A DNA stretch of 64,000 bases from JADLHS01 sp044225555. GTDB taxonomy: Bacteria; Verrucomicrobiota; Verrucomicrobiia; Limisphaerales; JADLHS01. Made by a program: the position numbers and the translations under genes. The stretch lies in NCBI GenBank assembly GCA_044225555.1, contig JBGAIM010000004.1, forward strand, positions 372,001 through 436,000, given 5' to 3'. Shown here one piece after another: positions 49,394-60,600 of this stretch. Position 1 is the stretch's first letter. The number at the start of each line of letters is the position of its first letter. The notes below the pieces were generated by a model that ran no database searches, was not told where the DNA came from, and was given only the letters and a program-made list of their open reading frames with translations.

Positions 49394-50662
49394 TCACTTT
49401 GCCTTCACGTCATAGCAAAGCAACACTTCCTGATCACGCAGATACAGCTTGCCTCCGGCGATGACCGGGTGCGCCCAACTGTTCTTATCACTGCGATCCG
49501 GGGGATCGAATCGTCCCTTCTCGTCGAAACCTTTGGGCGTCGCTTCGAGCAAAACCACGGTGCCCTTGGCCGTCTTGCTGTTACCCGCTTCCTCGCGGCA
49601 ATAGAGCATGCCATCCGCAAAGGCAATGGAACCTTTCTTGAGTTTATCCTTGTCCGCCCAAGTGGCCTCACCTGTCTGAAAATTTTGACACGTCCAACCC
49701 TTGCCATCGGAATACCCATAAACAGAATCCCCGACCTTCACCACCCCGCCATGGTGGTTTACCATGACCTTGTTGGCGTACTTCTGCTCCGCCGAAAAGG
49801 GACTGCCCTCGCTTATTTTGAAAAGGTTGCAACCCGTCCCGTAGCCGGAACTGACATAAATCTGATTGCCGTCGGTAATCGGATCCGGAATGACCGCCGT
49901 AGCTCCCTTGCGTTTCGCCTGCCACAGCACGCGGCCATCATCAGCGGCGACGCCGACCAGATTCTCCATGGTCAACTGAACGTACTGCCGCACGCCACCG
50001 ATGACTCCAATCATGGCAGAGCTGTACTGCGCATTGTCGGTAAACCCCTTGCTGCGCCAGAGGGTCTCCCCTGTCTTCAGGTTCAGAGCCACCATCGCGC
50101 CTTCGCTGCCGCCGGGGGTGATGATGACCCGGTTACCATCCACCAGCGGCGACTCGGCAAAGCCCCACTCAGGCCGCTTACCACCGAAATCCTTTTCAAA
50201 CTCTTTCCGCCACTGCTCCTTGCCAGTGGCCGCCTCCACGCAAATCAAGTCTCCCCATTGATCCACCGCCACCACCAATCCGCCGGCAACAGTCGGCGTA
50301 CCGCGAGGCCCGGCAAACCCGCCCCAGCCCGGCGCTCCCGCCTTGCCAAGCTTGGTTTGCCAAAGCAGCTTTCCGTCCGTCACACCCAACGCCATTACAT
50401 AACAGTCACCCTCCTTGTCGCCCGTCGTGAACAGTTGGTCGCCCGAGGCAGAGATGCTCCCGTAGCCGCCACCAAGATTGGTGGATTTCCACACCAAGCG
50501 CGGGCCACCCGCCGGCCACTCTTTGAGCAATCCAGTCTCCGGAGATTTTCCATCACGATTGGGACCGCGCCACTGCGACCATTCCGCCGTCGCAGCCGGC
50601 GCCGGTTGGGAAATCATGGAGGTCAGTAGCGCACTGAAGGCAATGGCGAAAAGTTTTTGCAT
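49394..50662 (-). CDS. Secreted PQQ-type beta-propeller protein
   Basis: A 422-residue exported protein. The signal peptide (LFAIAFSALLTSMISQPAPA) is followed by the verrucomicrobial opening EWSQWRGPNRDGKSPETGLLKEWP and an eight-blade-type propeller with repeated tryptophan-docking motifs: DGKLLWQTKLG, TGKEQWRKEFE, TGETLWRSKGF, DGRVLWQAKR, TGEATWADKD. No haem site and no PQQ-dehydrogenase catalytic Asp-Glu pair are evident, so it is more likely a binding or scaffold protein than an enzyme. It follows a Gfo/Idh oxidoreductase gene by 176 bp and ends the sugar cluster. The ATG at 50660-50662 precedes the signal peptide. Confidence 0.85.
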   Translation of the reverse strand: MQKLFAIAFSALLTSMISQPAPAATAEWSQWRGPNRDGKSPETGLLKEWPAGGPRLVWKSTNLGGGYGSISASGDQLFTTGDKEGDCYVMALGVTDGKLLWQTKLGKAGAPGWGGFAGPRGTPTVAGGLVVAVDQWGDLICVEAATGKEQWRKEFEKDFGGKRPEWGFAESPLVDGNRVIITPGGSEGAMVALNLKTGETLWRSKGFTDNAQYSSAMIGVIGGVRQYVQLTMENLVGVAADDGRVLWQAKRKGATAVIPDPITDGNQIYVSSGYGTGCNLFKISEGSPFSAEQKYANKVMVNHHGGVVKVGDSVYGYSDGKGWTCQNFQTGEATWADKDKLKKGSIAFADGMLYCREEAGNSKTAKGTVVLLEATPKGFDEKGRFDPPDRSDKNSWAHPVIAGGKLYLRDQEVLLCYDVKAK

Positions 50663-50838
50663 GAGATTTTTTGGTTTGGCGACTTGCCGACGCAAACATC
50701 CTTTATGCCGCGTCAGCACCATCCAGACGCCATAATCTGCCGGGAAATTCAAGCCTGTTATTTCCAGCCCCTGACAAAAATAAATCCGCGACCAGGAAAT
50801 CGGGCTTTAGCTGATCATCCTGGCAAAGAACTGGGCGA

Positions 50839-51918
50839 TTATGGCTTCCACAAATCAAACGGCTTTTTCGCATCCGTCTTGAAGGGCAGTTCGACTTTGC
50901 AACCGGTGCGCGCTGATTCGTACGCGGCAAAGATTACCTCCAACACCGCGCGCCCATCCTCGCCGGTGACGAGCGGCGGCTGGTCGTTTTGAACGCAATC
51001 CACAAAATGCGCCATCTCTTGCGGGAAACCGTAGTTCCATTCCTCCTCGTAAATCGCAAAGGACCAGCCTTTCGTCGAGCCAGCCTTCTCGACTGCGTAA
51101 TCGTAGCCAGGCGCACTGTATGTTTCGATGGCATTGCCATGCAACAGGTCGGCGTAAGCGACGCCTTTCGATCCATGCACTTCGGCCCGGTCATCCATCC
51201 CGCCCATTTTGGTCCAGCTTTCCTCAGCCAACCCGATTACCCCGTTGGCAAATTCAAGAATCAGAATTGCGTTGTCGTCACCCTGCGTCTTGTCGCCATG
51301 AACCTGCGTGCTCAACTGCGCGTAAACGGATTTGATGGGCGGTCGCCCCAGCATCCAGCGAAAGAATTCGATCGCATGGCAGCCCATGTCCATCGTCACG
51401 CCACCACCCGAGCGGTTCACATCCCAAAAATGCGGCGCGTGCGGACCATCGTGTTTCTCCGACTGCTTCAACAACGTCGGCACGCCCAACGCGCCACTGT
51501 CGAGCAGTTGTTTCAGGCGGACATACTTCGGAGTGAAACAAAGCTCCTCGGCGTACATCAGCTTCACCTTGGCCTGACGGCAGGCTTCGATCATCCGGTC
51601 CGCTTCCGCCAGGTTCAGGCAAAATGGCTTTTCCATTACGATGTGCTTGCCCGCCGCGGCCGCGTCGAGCGTGATCGCGCAGTGCAGATCATTTGGTGCA
51701 CCGACGACAATCATGTCCAGTTCCGGCATCGCGAGCATCTGCTTGTAATCCGTGAAGTGATGAGGAATGTCGTTCTTGACGGCAAACTTCTGCGCGTTGC
51801 CGGGCGTGGGCGAAGCCACCGCGAAAACCTCCGCCGCGGCGCAGCGGCGCAGCGACAAATTGTGGATGTGGGAAATGAATTGCGACCCAATAAGGCCGAC
51901 CCGAACACGTTGTTTCAT
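50839..51918 (-). CDS. Gfo/Idh/MocA-family oxidoreductase
   Basis: A 359-residue NAD(P)-dependent dehydrogenase. The N-terminal Rossmann fold has RVGLIGSQFISHIHN in place of the typical G-x-G-x-x-G (third Gly changed to Ile-Ser). The family motif EKP appears in HIVMEKPFCLNLAEADRMI, and the C-terminal domain has the substrate/catalytic GGGVTMDMGCHAIEFFRWMLG. Members oxidise or reduce ring hydroxyls of sugars and inositols. Without a Tat or Sec signal it should act in the cytoplasm, unlike the second copy at 53413-54585. It lies 23 bp after the DUF1080 gene, forming part of a 3-keto-sugar pathway. The ATG at 51916-51918 is preferred to one 19 codons earlier. Confidence 0.9.
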   Translation of the reverse strand: MKQRVRVGLIGSQFISHIHNLSLRRCAAAEVFAVASPTPGNAQKFAVKNDIPHHFTDYKQMLAMPELDMIVVGAPNDLHCAITLDAAAAGKHIVMEKPFCLNLAEADRMIEACRQAKVKLMYAEELCFTPKYVRLKQLLDSGALGVPTLLKQSEKHDGPHAPHFWDVNRSGGGVTMDMGCHAIEFFRWMLGRPPIKSVYAQLSTQVHGDKTQGDDNAILILEFANGVIGLAEESWTKMGGMDDRAEVHGSKGVAYADLLHGNAIETYSAPGYDYAVEKAGSTKGWSFAIYEEEWNYGFPQEMAHFVDCVQNDQPPLVTGEDGRAVLEVIFAAYESARTGCKVELPFKTDAKKPFDLWKP

Positions 51919-51941
51919 AGGAAGGAATTCTTCAGATGGGG

Positions 51942-52631
51942 TCACAAACGGCGGACACGCACATTTCGAAACCACACGCTGTTGCCATGATTTTGCAGCG
52001 CGATGTAACCGGTCTTTTCTTGGGCAAACCGGGGCCAGGCTTTGAACTTGGAATCGGCAATCAATGCCTTCAATGACTCACTGCCCAGTTCATATTCCAC
52101 AATCTTCGCTCCGTTCATCCAATGCTCGACGTGATTGCCCTGCACAATCAGGCGAACACGATTCCATTCGCCAGCAGGAAGACACTGCTTGTTCGTCGGT
52201 GCGATCAGATCATAGAGCGAGCCGGCTGAGGTTTTCGGATTCGCGCCGTCCTCGGTATTGGCGTCGTCAACGACCTGCATTTCCGGTCCGCTCATGTAGG
52301 TCTCCGCTTCAACCTCCGAGACGTGGAACATGATCCCGCTGTTGGCTTCCCTGGCCACCTTCCATTCCAGTTCCAATTCAAAACTCTCGTAGGTCTCACG
52401 GGTAATCAAGTCAACCTGCACCTTCGGCAGCGACTTCAATGCGCCACCGTCCACGACCCAACTGTTGGTGGGAAACGTCGCCTGCTTAAAACCGCGAAAG
52501 GCATCCTTGGATTTGCCGTCGAAAAGCACCTGCCATTTGGCTTTCACCTCGTTGTGGTTGCTGGTGCCGCAACCACTCACAAGCCACAAACTCGCAAATG
52601 TGAGAACGATGAACTTCACCGATGTAGTCAT
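51942..52631 (-). CDS. DUF1080 / 3-keto-disaccharide hydrolase-family lipoprotein
   Basis: A 229-residue lipoprotein (lipobox LVSG-C, Cys21). The mature domain is the DUF1080 concanavalin-fold: WQVLFDGKSKDAFRGFK, TYESFELELEWKVAREANSGIMFHV, GPEMQVVDD, LYDLIAP, then GEWNRVRLIVQGNHVEHWMNG and GYIALQNHGNSVWFRNVRVR. Family members cleave glycosidic bonds of 3-keto-glycosides made by Gfo/Idh dehydrogenases. It is preceded by the deaminase-like gene (12 bp) and followed by a Gfo/Idh oxidoreductase (23 bp), exactly that context. It is anchored to a membrane, so hydrolysis should occur in the periplasm or on the surface. Confidence 0.9.
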   Translation of the reverse strand: MTTSVKFIVLTFASLWLVSGCGTSNHNEVKAKWQVLFDGKSKDAFRGFKQATFPTNSWVVDGGALKSLPKVQVDLITRETYESFELELEWKVAREANSGIMFHVSEVEAETYMSGPEMQVVDDANTEDGANPKTSAGSLYDLIAPTNKQCLPAGEWNRVRLIVQGNHVEHWMNGAKIVEYELGSESLKALIADSKFKAWPRFAQEKTGYIALQNHGNSVWFRNVRVRRL

Positions 52632-52643
52632 AAACAGTGCGGG

Positions 52644-53378
52644 TCATTCGACCTTAAGCCCCTTGGCCGCGTCGCGGTCACAGAGCAAGGTCCAGTTCGA
52701 GTGCAGCCATAAAAGCGAGGCAGGAAAATTGGTGGTGATTTCGCGTTGCATGAACTTTCGGAGTGGTTCTCGTTTGGCCGCGCCGCTGACCAGGAGCAGA
52801 ATTTCGCGCGCCGCTAGAATCTCCGCCATACCGAGCGTCAGTCCAAACGTGGGTTTCAATTTTGCATCCGCGAGCATGGGATGCAGCAGCGTCAGGTCAG
52901 CCAACCGGGCGACATGGGCTTGCGGTTGCAGCGCGGGCGCAGGCTCGTTCATGGCCACGTGGCCATTCATGCCCAAACCTAGGATGCAGAGATCAATCGG
53001 GCCTTCCGCAGCAAGTCGGCGACGGATCCCAGCGCACTCCTGTTCCGCATCAGAAGGATCGCTGCGAAAGCCAAGGTAGCGTTTGCCCGACACGCCCAAC
53101 GGCGCCAGCAGATGCGATTGGAGTTGTTGCTCGCAGGTTCCCGGGCCACCCATTGGAAGTCCGCCCCATTCATCGAGTTTCACCACGCGCAGCCGGCGAA
53201 ACACGTTTGGCTGTCGCTCACGATGCCGGGCCAGGACCTGATAGGTGCGTAACGGCGTTGAACCGCCGGCGGCGCACAAAAGTAAATCCGGCTTGCTTGC
53301 CAACGCCGTCAACACGCGCCTCGCCGCCTTGCGGCTGAGGTCTTCCGCGTCATCGCAAACGACGGTGGGAGATTTCAT
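52644..53378 (-). CDS. Glucosamine-6-phosphate deaminase-like protein
   Basis: A 244-residue NagB/6-phosphogluconolactonase-family protein. It has the phosphate-binding region LLCAAGGSTPLRTYQVL, the catalytic-acid motif VVKLDEWGG (about 67-73), and GLGMNGHVAMNEP (about 134-146), which matches the N-x-H...E ring-opening triad found in many bacterial NagB enzymes. It may convert an amino-sugar phosphate to a keto-sugar phosphate and ammonia. It lies 34 bp after the Tat-type Gfo/Idh gene and 12 bp before the DUF1080 gene, and is therefore likely part of the same operon. A 6-phosphogluconolactonase activity cannot be excluded. Confidence 0.85.
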   Translation of the reverse strand: MKSPTVVCDDAEDLSRKAARRVLTALASKPDLLLCAAGGSTPLRTYQVLARHRERQPNVFRRLRVVKLDEWGGLPMGGPGTCEQQLQSHLLAPLGVSGKRYLGFRSDPSDAEQECAGIRRRLAAEGPIDLCILGLGMNGHVAMNEPAPALQPQAHVARLADLTLLHPMLADAKLKPTFGLTLGMAEILAAREILLLVSGAAKREPLRKFMQREITTNFPASLLWLHSNWTLLCDRDAAKGLKVE

Positions 53379-53412
53379 TGAAACTCAAGCTGCCAACCCG
53401 GTGCGGGCCGTG

Positions 53413-54585
53413 TCAACTGACGATTGGCCACTTGAAAGTCGAAGTAAGCGCGATGCGCTTGCCGGTCTTCTGCGAGGTCCGGGCAGCGGTGATGATCTCC
53501 AAAACGTGGAGCGCTTGCTCGGGTGTGACGAGCAGTTCCTTGCCGGTAGCCAGGCATTCGGCGGCCAGCGCAGCCCCTTGTTGCCAGATGTAGCCTTGAG
53601 CATCGGTGGCGAATCGTTCAAGTTGCGGATGATCATGCGTCGCCACATCCACCCCGTGCGGCTCCCAATCGTATCCCACCAATCCCATAAAGCCGCTCGA
53701 ACCAACAATGGAAATGGTGTGCCGTTGTTCCTTGCTGCCGTCGTGGCCGTGCGGGTTGAAGAAATTAAAGCCGGACTGCACGTGCGAGATGATGCCCTTA
53801 CCATGATCCAACAACACCATGGCGTTATCCTCCTCGGTCACTTTGATCCTGCCCTTGTCCGTGATTTCGCGCTCGGGCGTGACGATGCTCAGCATGGCGG
53901 TAACGTGCTTCGCCGGCCCGAGCAAACCGGTGAGTGACGTGAGATTGTACACCATCAGATCCGGCATGCTGCCGCCGCCGACCTCGTAAAAGAAGGAGGA
54001 CCAGTTCGGGCCTTCGTGGCCGTAGTCGGCATGCGCCGCCGCTACTCGTCCGAGCGAGCCCTTGGCGAGGGTCTGCGCCATGAAAGCAAACTGCGGGCTT
54101 TGCACGGTGATGGGCGCACCCCAGAGCCGGAGATTTTTTTCCCGGGCGGTGCGTAGGAGCTTCTGGCCGGCCGCGAGGGAATTGGCGATCGGTTTTTCGC
54201 TCCAGACGTGCTTGCCAGCGGCGATTCCCTGGCGGTTCAAATGTTCGTGCTCCTGCATGTCCGTCAGGTTGATCAGGAACTCAAACGGTTCGCCCGCGAG
54301 CATCTTGTCAATGTGCGGATAGTGATGCGCGACGTTGAATTCCTCGGCCCGTTTGCGCGCGCGCTCGGGTCGGATATCGCAAAGGCTGACCACTTCAACA
54401 TAGGGACACTTGGTTAGCACGGGCAAATATGCTCCGGACACGCTGCCGCAGCCGATGATGCCGGTGCGGATGCGCTTGGTTTCGGCCGCGCGGACGGAGA
54501 GCACACCGGAAGCGAGTGCGGCGCCAGTCAACAGGGTTGTTTTGGTAAAGGCACGACGGGTCATGGTGGGGGATGGTGTGCTCAT
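53413..54585 (-). CDS. Tat-exported Gfo/Idh/MocA-family oxidoreductase
   Basis: A 390-residue enzyme with a twin-arginine signal (MTRRAFTKTTLLTGAALASG), so it is exported folded with its NAD(P). The mature part has the nucleotide loop IRTGIIGCGSVSGAYLP, the EKP motif in HVWSEKPIANSLAAG, and the catalytic region GGGSMPDLMVYNLTSLTGLLG, in which the usual His is Tyr-Asn. Such exported copies are frequent in Verrucomicrobia and Planctomycetes, where they are thought to make or reduce 3-keto glycosides in the periplasm. It is the first gene of the 49-54 kb cluster. The ATG at 54583-54585 is used; an alternative Met lies seven residues in, directly before the RR motif. Confidence 0.9.
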   Translation of the reverse strand: MSTPSPTMTRRAFTKTTLLTGAALASGVLSVRAAETKRIRTGIIGCGSVSGAYLPVLTKCPYVEVVSLCDIRPERARKRAEEFNVAHHYPHIDKMLAGEPFEFLINLTDMQEHEHLNRQGIAAGKHVWSEKPIANSLAAGQKLLRTAREKNLRLWGAPITVQSPQFAFMAQTLAKGSLGRVAAAHADYGHEGPNWSSFFYEVGGGSMPDLMVYNLTSLTGLLGPAKHVTAMLSIVTPEREITDKGRIKVTEEDNAMVLLDHGKGIISHVQSGFNFFNPHGHDGSKEQRHTISIVGSSGFMGLVGYDWEPHGVDVATHDHPQLERFATDAQGYIWQQGAALAAECLATGKELLVTPEQALHVLEIITAARTSQKTGKRIALTSTFKWPIVS

Positions 54586-54667
54586 GGGTTTTTAGGGCTT
54601 ATACCAAGTTAGGTTGTGCATTTCTAATGCTGCGATTGCTCGCGTCGGCTGATGTCACTGGCGCGGC

Positions 54668-57600
54668 TCAATCGTCATCATCGTCATCGCCTTGAATTGG
54701 ATCCAGGACCAGGCCGAGTTGCTTGAGCCCTCTGCCGTGGCCGCCGACAAATCGGGCCGGGAAAGGTTCATCGCCTTTGACAGTCCACCAGATATAGCGG
54801 TTAAACATATCGTCATCGATCTGGTCGGGCCGGGTGAAATCCATTTTCTCCAGTTGCTTGGCCCAGTAACGCTGCTGCCGAGTCGGCGCGGTGGCGGCGA
54901 GGGTGACGCCTTCCTCCAACGGAATGTTGTTGGGCAGTGCGGTGTAGGGCGTGAAATTGGGAACGTTCGTGAAGCAATCGAACATCAACGGCGCCATGGC
55001 GTCCTGCTGGTTCATGGGCGGGAGACCCAGGATGCGTTCCATGGTGTGCAACACGCCGGCCTGGTTGAGGAACGTGCTGATCACCTGGCCGCGTTTGGTG
55101 TAGGGGCTGATGACGAGGCAAATCGAGCGATGCGCGTCCACGTGGTCGTAGCCGCTCTGCGGATCGTCCTCGATGACGAAGATCACCGTGTTGCTACCGA
55201 AAACGCTTTTGGTGACTGCTTCGACAACACGGCCGAGCGCGAGATCATTGTCCGCCACCTGGGCGCGCGGCGTGGGCGGACCGCCGGTGTGATCGTTGGG
55301 GAGATACAGCAGGTGGAAGGCAGCCCAAACGCCGTTGGACTGCGCGGCGTTGAGCTCCTTGATAAAGCCATCAGCACGCACCACATCCGGGATGCCCATG
55401 TTCCAGCCCGGCACGTTGGTAGAACTGTAGGGACGCAGGGAAGCGACGCCGATGTTTTGGACGTAACGAATGGCGCCGGTCCCGTTCGTGTAGTCCTGGT
55501 AAATCTCCGCCCACGTCTTGGCGGGCGAAGTTGAAGCATAATCCATCTCGCCGTAATTCCGGAAGGTCAATCCGTGTTGCAGCACGTTGTTCCAGATGAA
55601 GCCAGTTGAAGAATAGGTGAGCGGGTCATCCCCGAACGTGTAGCTGCGGCTAAAGCCACCAAAGGATTTTTCGAGGTGATCCGTGACGTTGGCCTCGGTG
55701 CTCCAGGAATGGCCGTCGGCGGAATTGACGCCATTGCAGTAAAAGTTGTCGAGCAACACGTATTGCTCCGCCAGCGCGTGATGATTCGGGGAAACCAGCC
55801 GCGGATAAATGCACAGGCTGGGATTGCCGTTGCCCTGCGACAGATCGCCGAACATCTGATCGTAAGTTTTGTTTTCCTTCAAGATGTAGAGGACATGCTG
55901 GAAGACGGACGGCTCGCCCACGCGCGCGGGCACGGGCACAGGCGGCTGACCGGCGCGCAGCATCAACTGCGTCTGTTTGATCTGCGGCACTCGGCCATCC
56001 TCGAAGACCTGCGCGGTGTATTTCGAGAGCGCCTCGGAGCCAGGCACGGGAATTTTGTTGGCCGTACCCAGGGCGGCACCGATCTGCCAACTCGTGGTTG
56101 CCGGTTGTCCCAACCGGGTTCCCAGCCCCTTTACATTGACGACGTAAACCGTATTGCTGTCGGCGACCACGGCGCCAGGATACCAATCGGTCGGGAGAAA
56201 TCCGCGCAGGAGGCTGTTCGTGTGCTGCGCGTTGGGCAATTCCGCCACTGCAACTGCGTTGTTCCCGCCGCTGGCGACAAAGAGCGACTTGCCGTCCCGG
56301 CTCACGGCCAGGCCTGTGCTGGCGCTGCCGTAAGGAAAGCTCGGATCGGGCCGCACCAACACCGTCTCCCGCACCGTTCGCGTCGGCGTATCAATGATCG
56401 TCACCGTGTCCGAATTGGCGTTCGCGACGTAGAGAGTCGTTCCATCCGCGCTCAATTCGAGATCACAAGGATGCAACCCCGCCGTGACTTTCGCGGTTTC
56501 CAGGCCCGAGACCAGATTGACCACGGAAACCGCGCCACTCGCCGCCACACCGCGGCTATCGACGACGGTTTGTGTGCCCGCGGATGGCGCGGTCAAATCA
56601 CCTCCGGTCGGAAAGCGCCCACCCCAGTCGGAAACGTAGGCCGTATTTCCATCCGGCGAGAGCACCACGTCCCACGGGGCAACGCCCACGGAAATCTGTT
56701 GCGAGACAGTTCCCGCGGCCAGATCCACCACCGCGAGTTTATTGGCGATGGAGAGGCAGACATAGGCCTTGCTGCCATTGCTTGAAAGCGCGAGCCCGCA
56801 GGGATCGGAGCCGCCCGGCATGGCGATGGTTCGGGAGAAAGACAGCAACCCATTCGTCGCCACCGACCAATCGTAAAGTTCATTGCCCGCGCCCGTGGCA
56901 TAAACGTGAGAGCCGTCGGGACTGACGGCCACGCCGTGCATGGAAGCACCGCTGCCGGGGAACGCCAACGTTTGAATGATCCGCCAGGTGAGCACATCCA
57001 CCACCACCAGGCTATCGATGTTCTTCAGGTAGGCCGCGCGGCCATCCGGCGAGAGAACGAGGTCCACGGGCCGTCCGCCGAACTGAATCTGCTGGCCGGC
57101 GGCGCGCAGGATTTGCTTCGAAGGCAACGATTGCTGTTCATCCGGCAACTGGCCCACCACGATGTCCGGCCGGTACTGCTTGATGCGATAGAAGACTTTC
57201 TCCCCCACGATGGGCAGCGTGAGGTTGCGGTTGGTGCCCAGGCCAGGCACATCCCGCCACGCGGATGCCGCGATGTTGGTGGATTCCTGAAGCTGCCCGG
57301 CGCCGTCGGGCCCGGTCCAAACCAAATTCACCATCGTGGCGTTCTGGCTGAAACTTTGGATTTTGAGCACGCCATTGGCCGGAGGCAGCCCGTCCGCCGT
57401 GGGCCCGCCCAAATTCGCAATGGCAGCGGCCGGCAGACAGCCATTGACAAATTGTATGCTGTTCACGAAACCCGGTTGGGTGAAGCCCGGGTTGCCCGAA
57501 GTCAAAAGCAGCGCAGTCGGCCCGAGGGCGAAGCGGCCATCCACGCCGCCGCTCAGCGATTGACTGCCGACGGGCACGCCATTCACATACTTGGTCAGTT

Positions 57601-60600
57601 GCTGGCCGGGAGGCGCGGCCAGATCCACGGCGAAAGCAATCCGATACCAGGTGTTTGGGGCCAGTGCCCCATCGTATTGGTTCTCGGCACCAATCCCGTT
57701 GCCTGCGGGAAGCGTGGCGGCATTGCCGACGAAAAATTCCGCGTCGTTGCCGTCGTGGTTGAAAGGGTCGGATTGGAATAATGCCCGCCATTTGCCGCTG
57801 CTCGCCGCCGGGAACATCACATCCAGAATCAACGTGTACTGATTCACAAAATGTCCACCGCCGTTGGGCCGGCCACCATGGCGCAGGTAGAATCCCTGGC
57901 TCGTTGCGTTGCTGCCAAAGGCCATGACCTGAGCCAGTTGACCGTTGAGGTTCAGGAAGGGGAACGAAGTCTGGTCGGCGGTGCTGCCGACGTATTCGAG
58001 TTCGCTGCCAACGGTGGCGCGCAAATCGCCGCGATCGAAGTCCCATTGACCGGTCACTGCGAGTTCGTAAACCGTCAGCACCGCGCCGCTGCTCAGAATC
58101 GCCCCGGAGCCGTTGCTGACGAGCACCGTGTAAACGCCCTGGCTCGCCGAGGTAGCGGACGAGAGCACCAAGGTAGCGTTCGTCGCGCCCGAAATGTTGG
58201 TGCCGTTGAACCGCCACTGATAGGTGAAAGGACCGCTGCCCAGGGTCCCGACATTAAAGGTCACGCTTCCGCCGGACGCAACGGTCGCGCTCACGGGCTG
58301 ATTGGTGATTGCTGGCGGGACGCCCGGCACCGCGGCGGTCAGCGGCAAGTGCTGCAAACCGGCCGCATAAATGCCCGACACATCCTGGGCGCTCAGAACG
58401 CGGGTCCACAGGCCCAGATCATCCACATCCGCGTAGCCGGAATAGACGCCGTTGCCGCTGCTGCCGAGGAGCGTGTTGAATCCGGCGTTGAAGGAAGCGG
58501 CGCCCGACGGACTGATGTCACTGGTATTCACGGGCAGGCCGTCCACGTAGCTGATCACTTGATTGGCAGTGCGATTGAACGTCACGGTGATCAAATGCCA
58601 ATTGCCGTCGGAGAACGGCGGGTTCAATCCGATGTCGCGCCGTGTGCCGCCGGCGGCGTTCCAGTTCACGTTCTTGGGATCGAAGTTCGAAATGACCCAG
58701 CCCACGTTGGCGCCAGAGGTCCAATCCTTGTTGCCAAGAATGGCGCCATCGCTGTTAGCGGAGGTGCGGATCCATGATGAGAGACTGAAACTGTTCGCGT
58801 AAATCCATTCGAGATTGCCGAGGTTCACCGCCCAGTCATTCGGCTGTCCGGCCGTGGAGGCGTTCGTGAAGGTAGCGGCTGAGCCGATCATGCCTGAAAC
58901 ATAACGCGGGCCGAGCGTGGCGCCGCCGGTGTAGATGGCGCCGCTGTTGGTCGTGCCCGCTTGCGCGGCGAGGTTGTTGTCGAGATTCAAGTAAACCACC
59001 AGTGAGTTGGTCACGGAGGCGGATTGGCCCGGCGGCAGGATGTTCAATGTGGCAACGACGCTCGTCGTGCTGCCAAAACTGTTCGTCACCACCACCGTGT
59101 ATGCGCCGGAGTCATTGGTGCTGGTGGCGGGCAGCTGGTAGGAACTGGTGGTGGCGCCAGCGATGTTGCCGCCGTTCTTGCGCCATTGATAACCGAGCGG
59201 CCGGCTGCCCGCCGCAACGACGCTGAAGTTGGCGGGGCTTCCCACATTCAGCGTCAGGCCTTGCGGTTGGTGAAGGATCACGGGCGCGCTCGTCGAGTTG
59301 ATGACCGTGATGGAGCCATTGAACACCAGATTGGAAGTGTCCCAGGCCAACGCGGCGCCCAGTGGCGGCAGCGTAAAACTGGTAAACGCATTCGTGTAAG
59401 TGCTGGCGGTGAACAGGGTAAACTTGTCGCCAGCTTCGAGGGGCCACGCACCGATATTGGTGACCGTGAGCGAGCCGCCGTAACTGACGCGAGTCACGCC
59501 GCCTACCTGATCACTCGTCAGGGACATTCCGGCCTTGGCCACGCGCATCCGCGTGTTGCCGGACAGATCAAGCGTATTGAGAATGGTGAGCGCACCGACG
59601 GTGCTGCTACCCGGCGCGAGGTTGCCGCCACTTTGGATGGTGACCGGGCAGTTGATCGAACCGATGCCGCTCAAGCTGCCACCGGCTTGAACAATCAAAC
59701 TCGAACCGGCCAGGCTTCCGTCCACGCCCAATGCGCCTCCACTGATCGTGGTCGTTCCGGAATAACTGTTGGCGCCAGTCAGGCGCAACGTGGCCGGACC
59801 GCGTTTGACCAGATTAAGCGGGCCGGTGGTGCCGCTGCCGGAGCCGGCGTACTCCAGCAAGGTGTCCGTGATCGCTCCCCCAAACACCGTGTCGTTGTTT
59901 TGCTGAACCGTCAGGGTCACGGGGCCGACGGAGAAGGCCGCACCGCTCGCGAGATTACCGTTGGCAATGGCCGCAGCACCGTCACCCGGTGAAGACAGGT
60001 CCGCCACCACGGCGTTGTTGCCGTAGAGAAAAAGGCGGGCATTGTTGCCAGTCGCTGGATTGAAGGTCAGGACATTGGTCCGCGTGAATGCACTGGCGTT
60101 GCCCAGATAAACCGAGCCGCGCTGAATCTCCACCGGACCGGAGAACGCATTGGAGGCGTTGAGGGCGAAACCGGTTTCCATCGGGCCGGAGCCCGTCCAG
60201 TTGTTCTGGGCGATGAAAGTAAGCCCACCGCTGCCGACGATGGTGCCGCCGAACTGGCAATCCGCATTGGTCAGACCATACACGCCGATACCGTCGTGGC
60301 CGGTCTTGCCAAAGATGTACCGCTGCTGGCCGCCGAGATCCAAAGCGGCAGCGAGTCGCGCGCCCCAATAACTGTTGCCACTGTGGTTCGGCCCGAAGTA
60401 GAGGTCCGGTGAGGTCGGGCCATTGGTAGTCGCAACCAACCGCAGCGTCCCGGAGCCGGTAACCGCAATTGTGGTGGCGGTGGAATTTACCGAAAAGTTC
60501 AGCGTCCCTGTGGATTCGACGGAAGCACCGGCGGCAGAAATAACCAGTGGGCTAGTCGAAGAAAACGTGGCGCCGGCCAGTCCGAGAATTCCGGCGGTCA

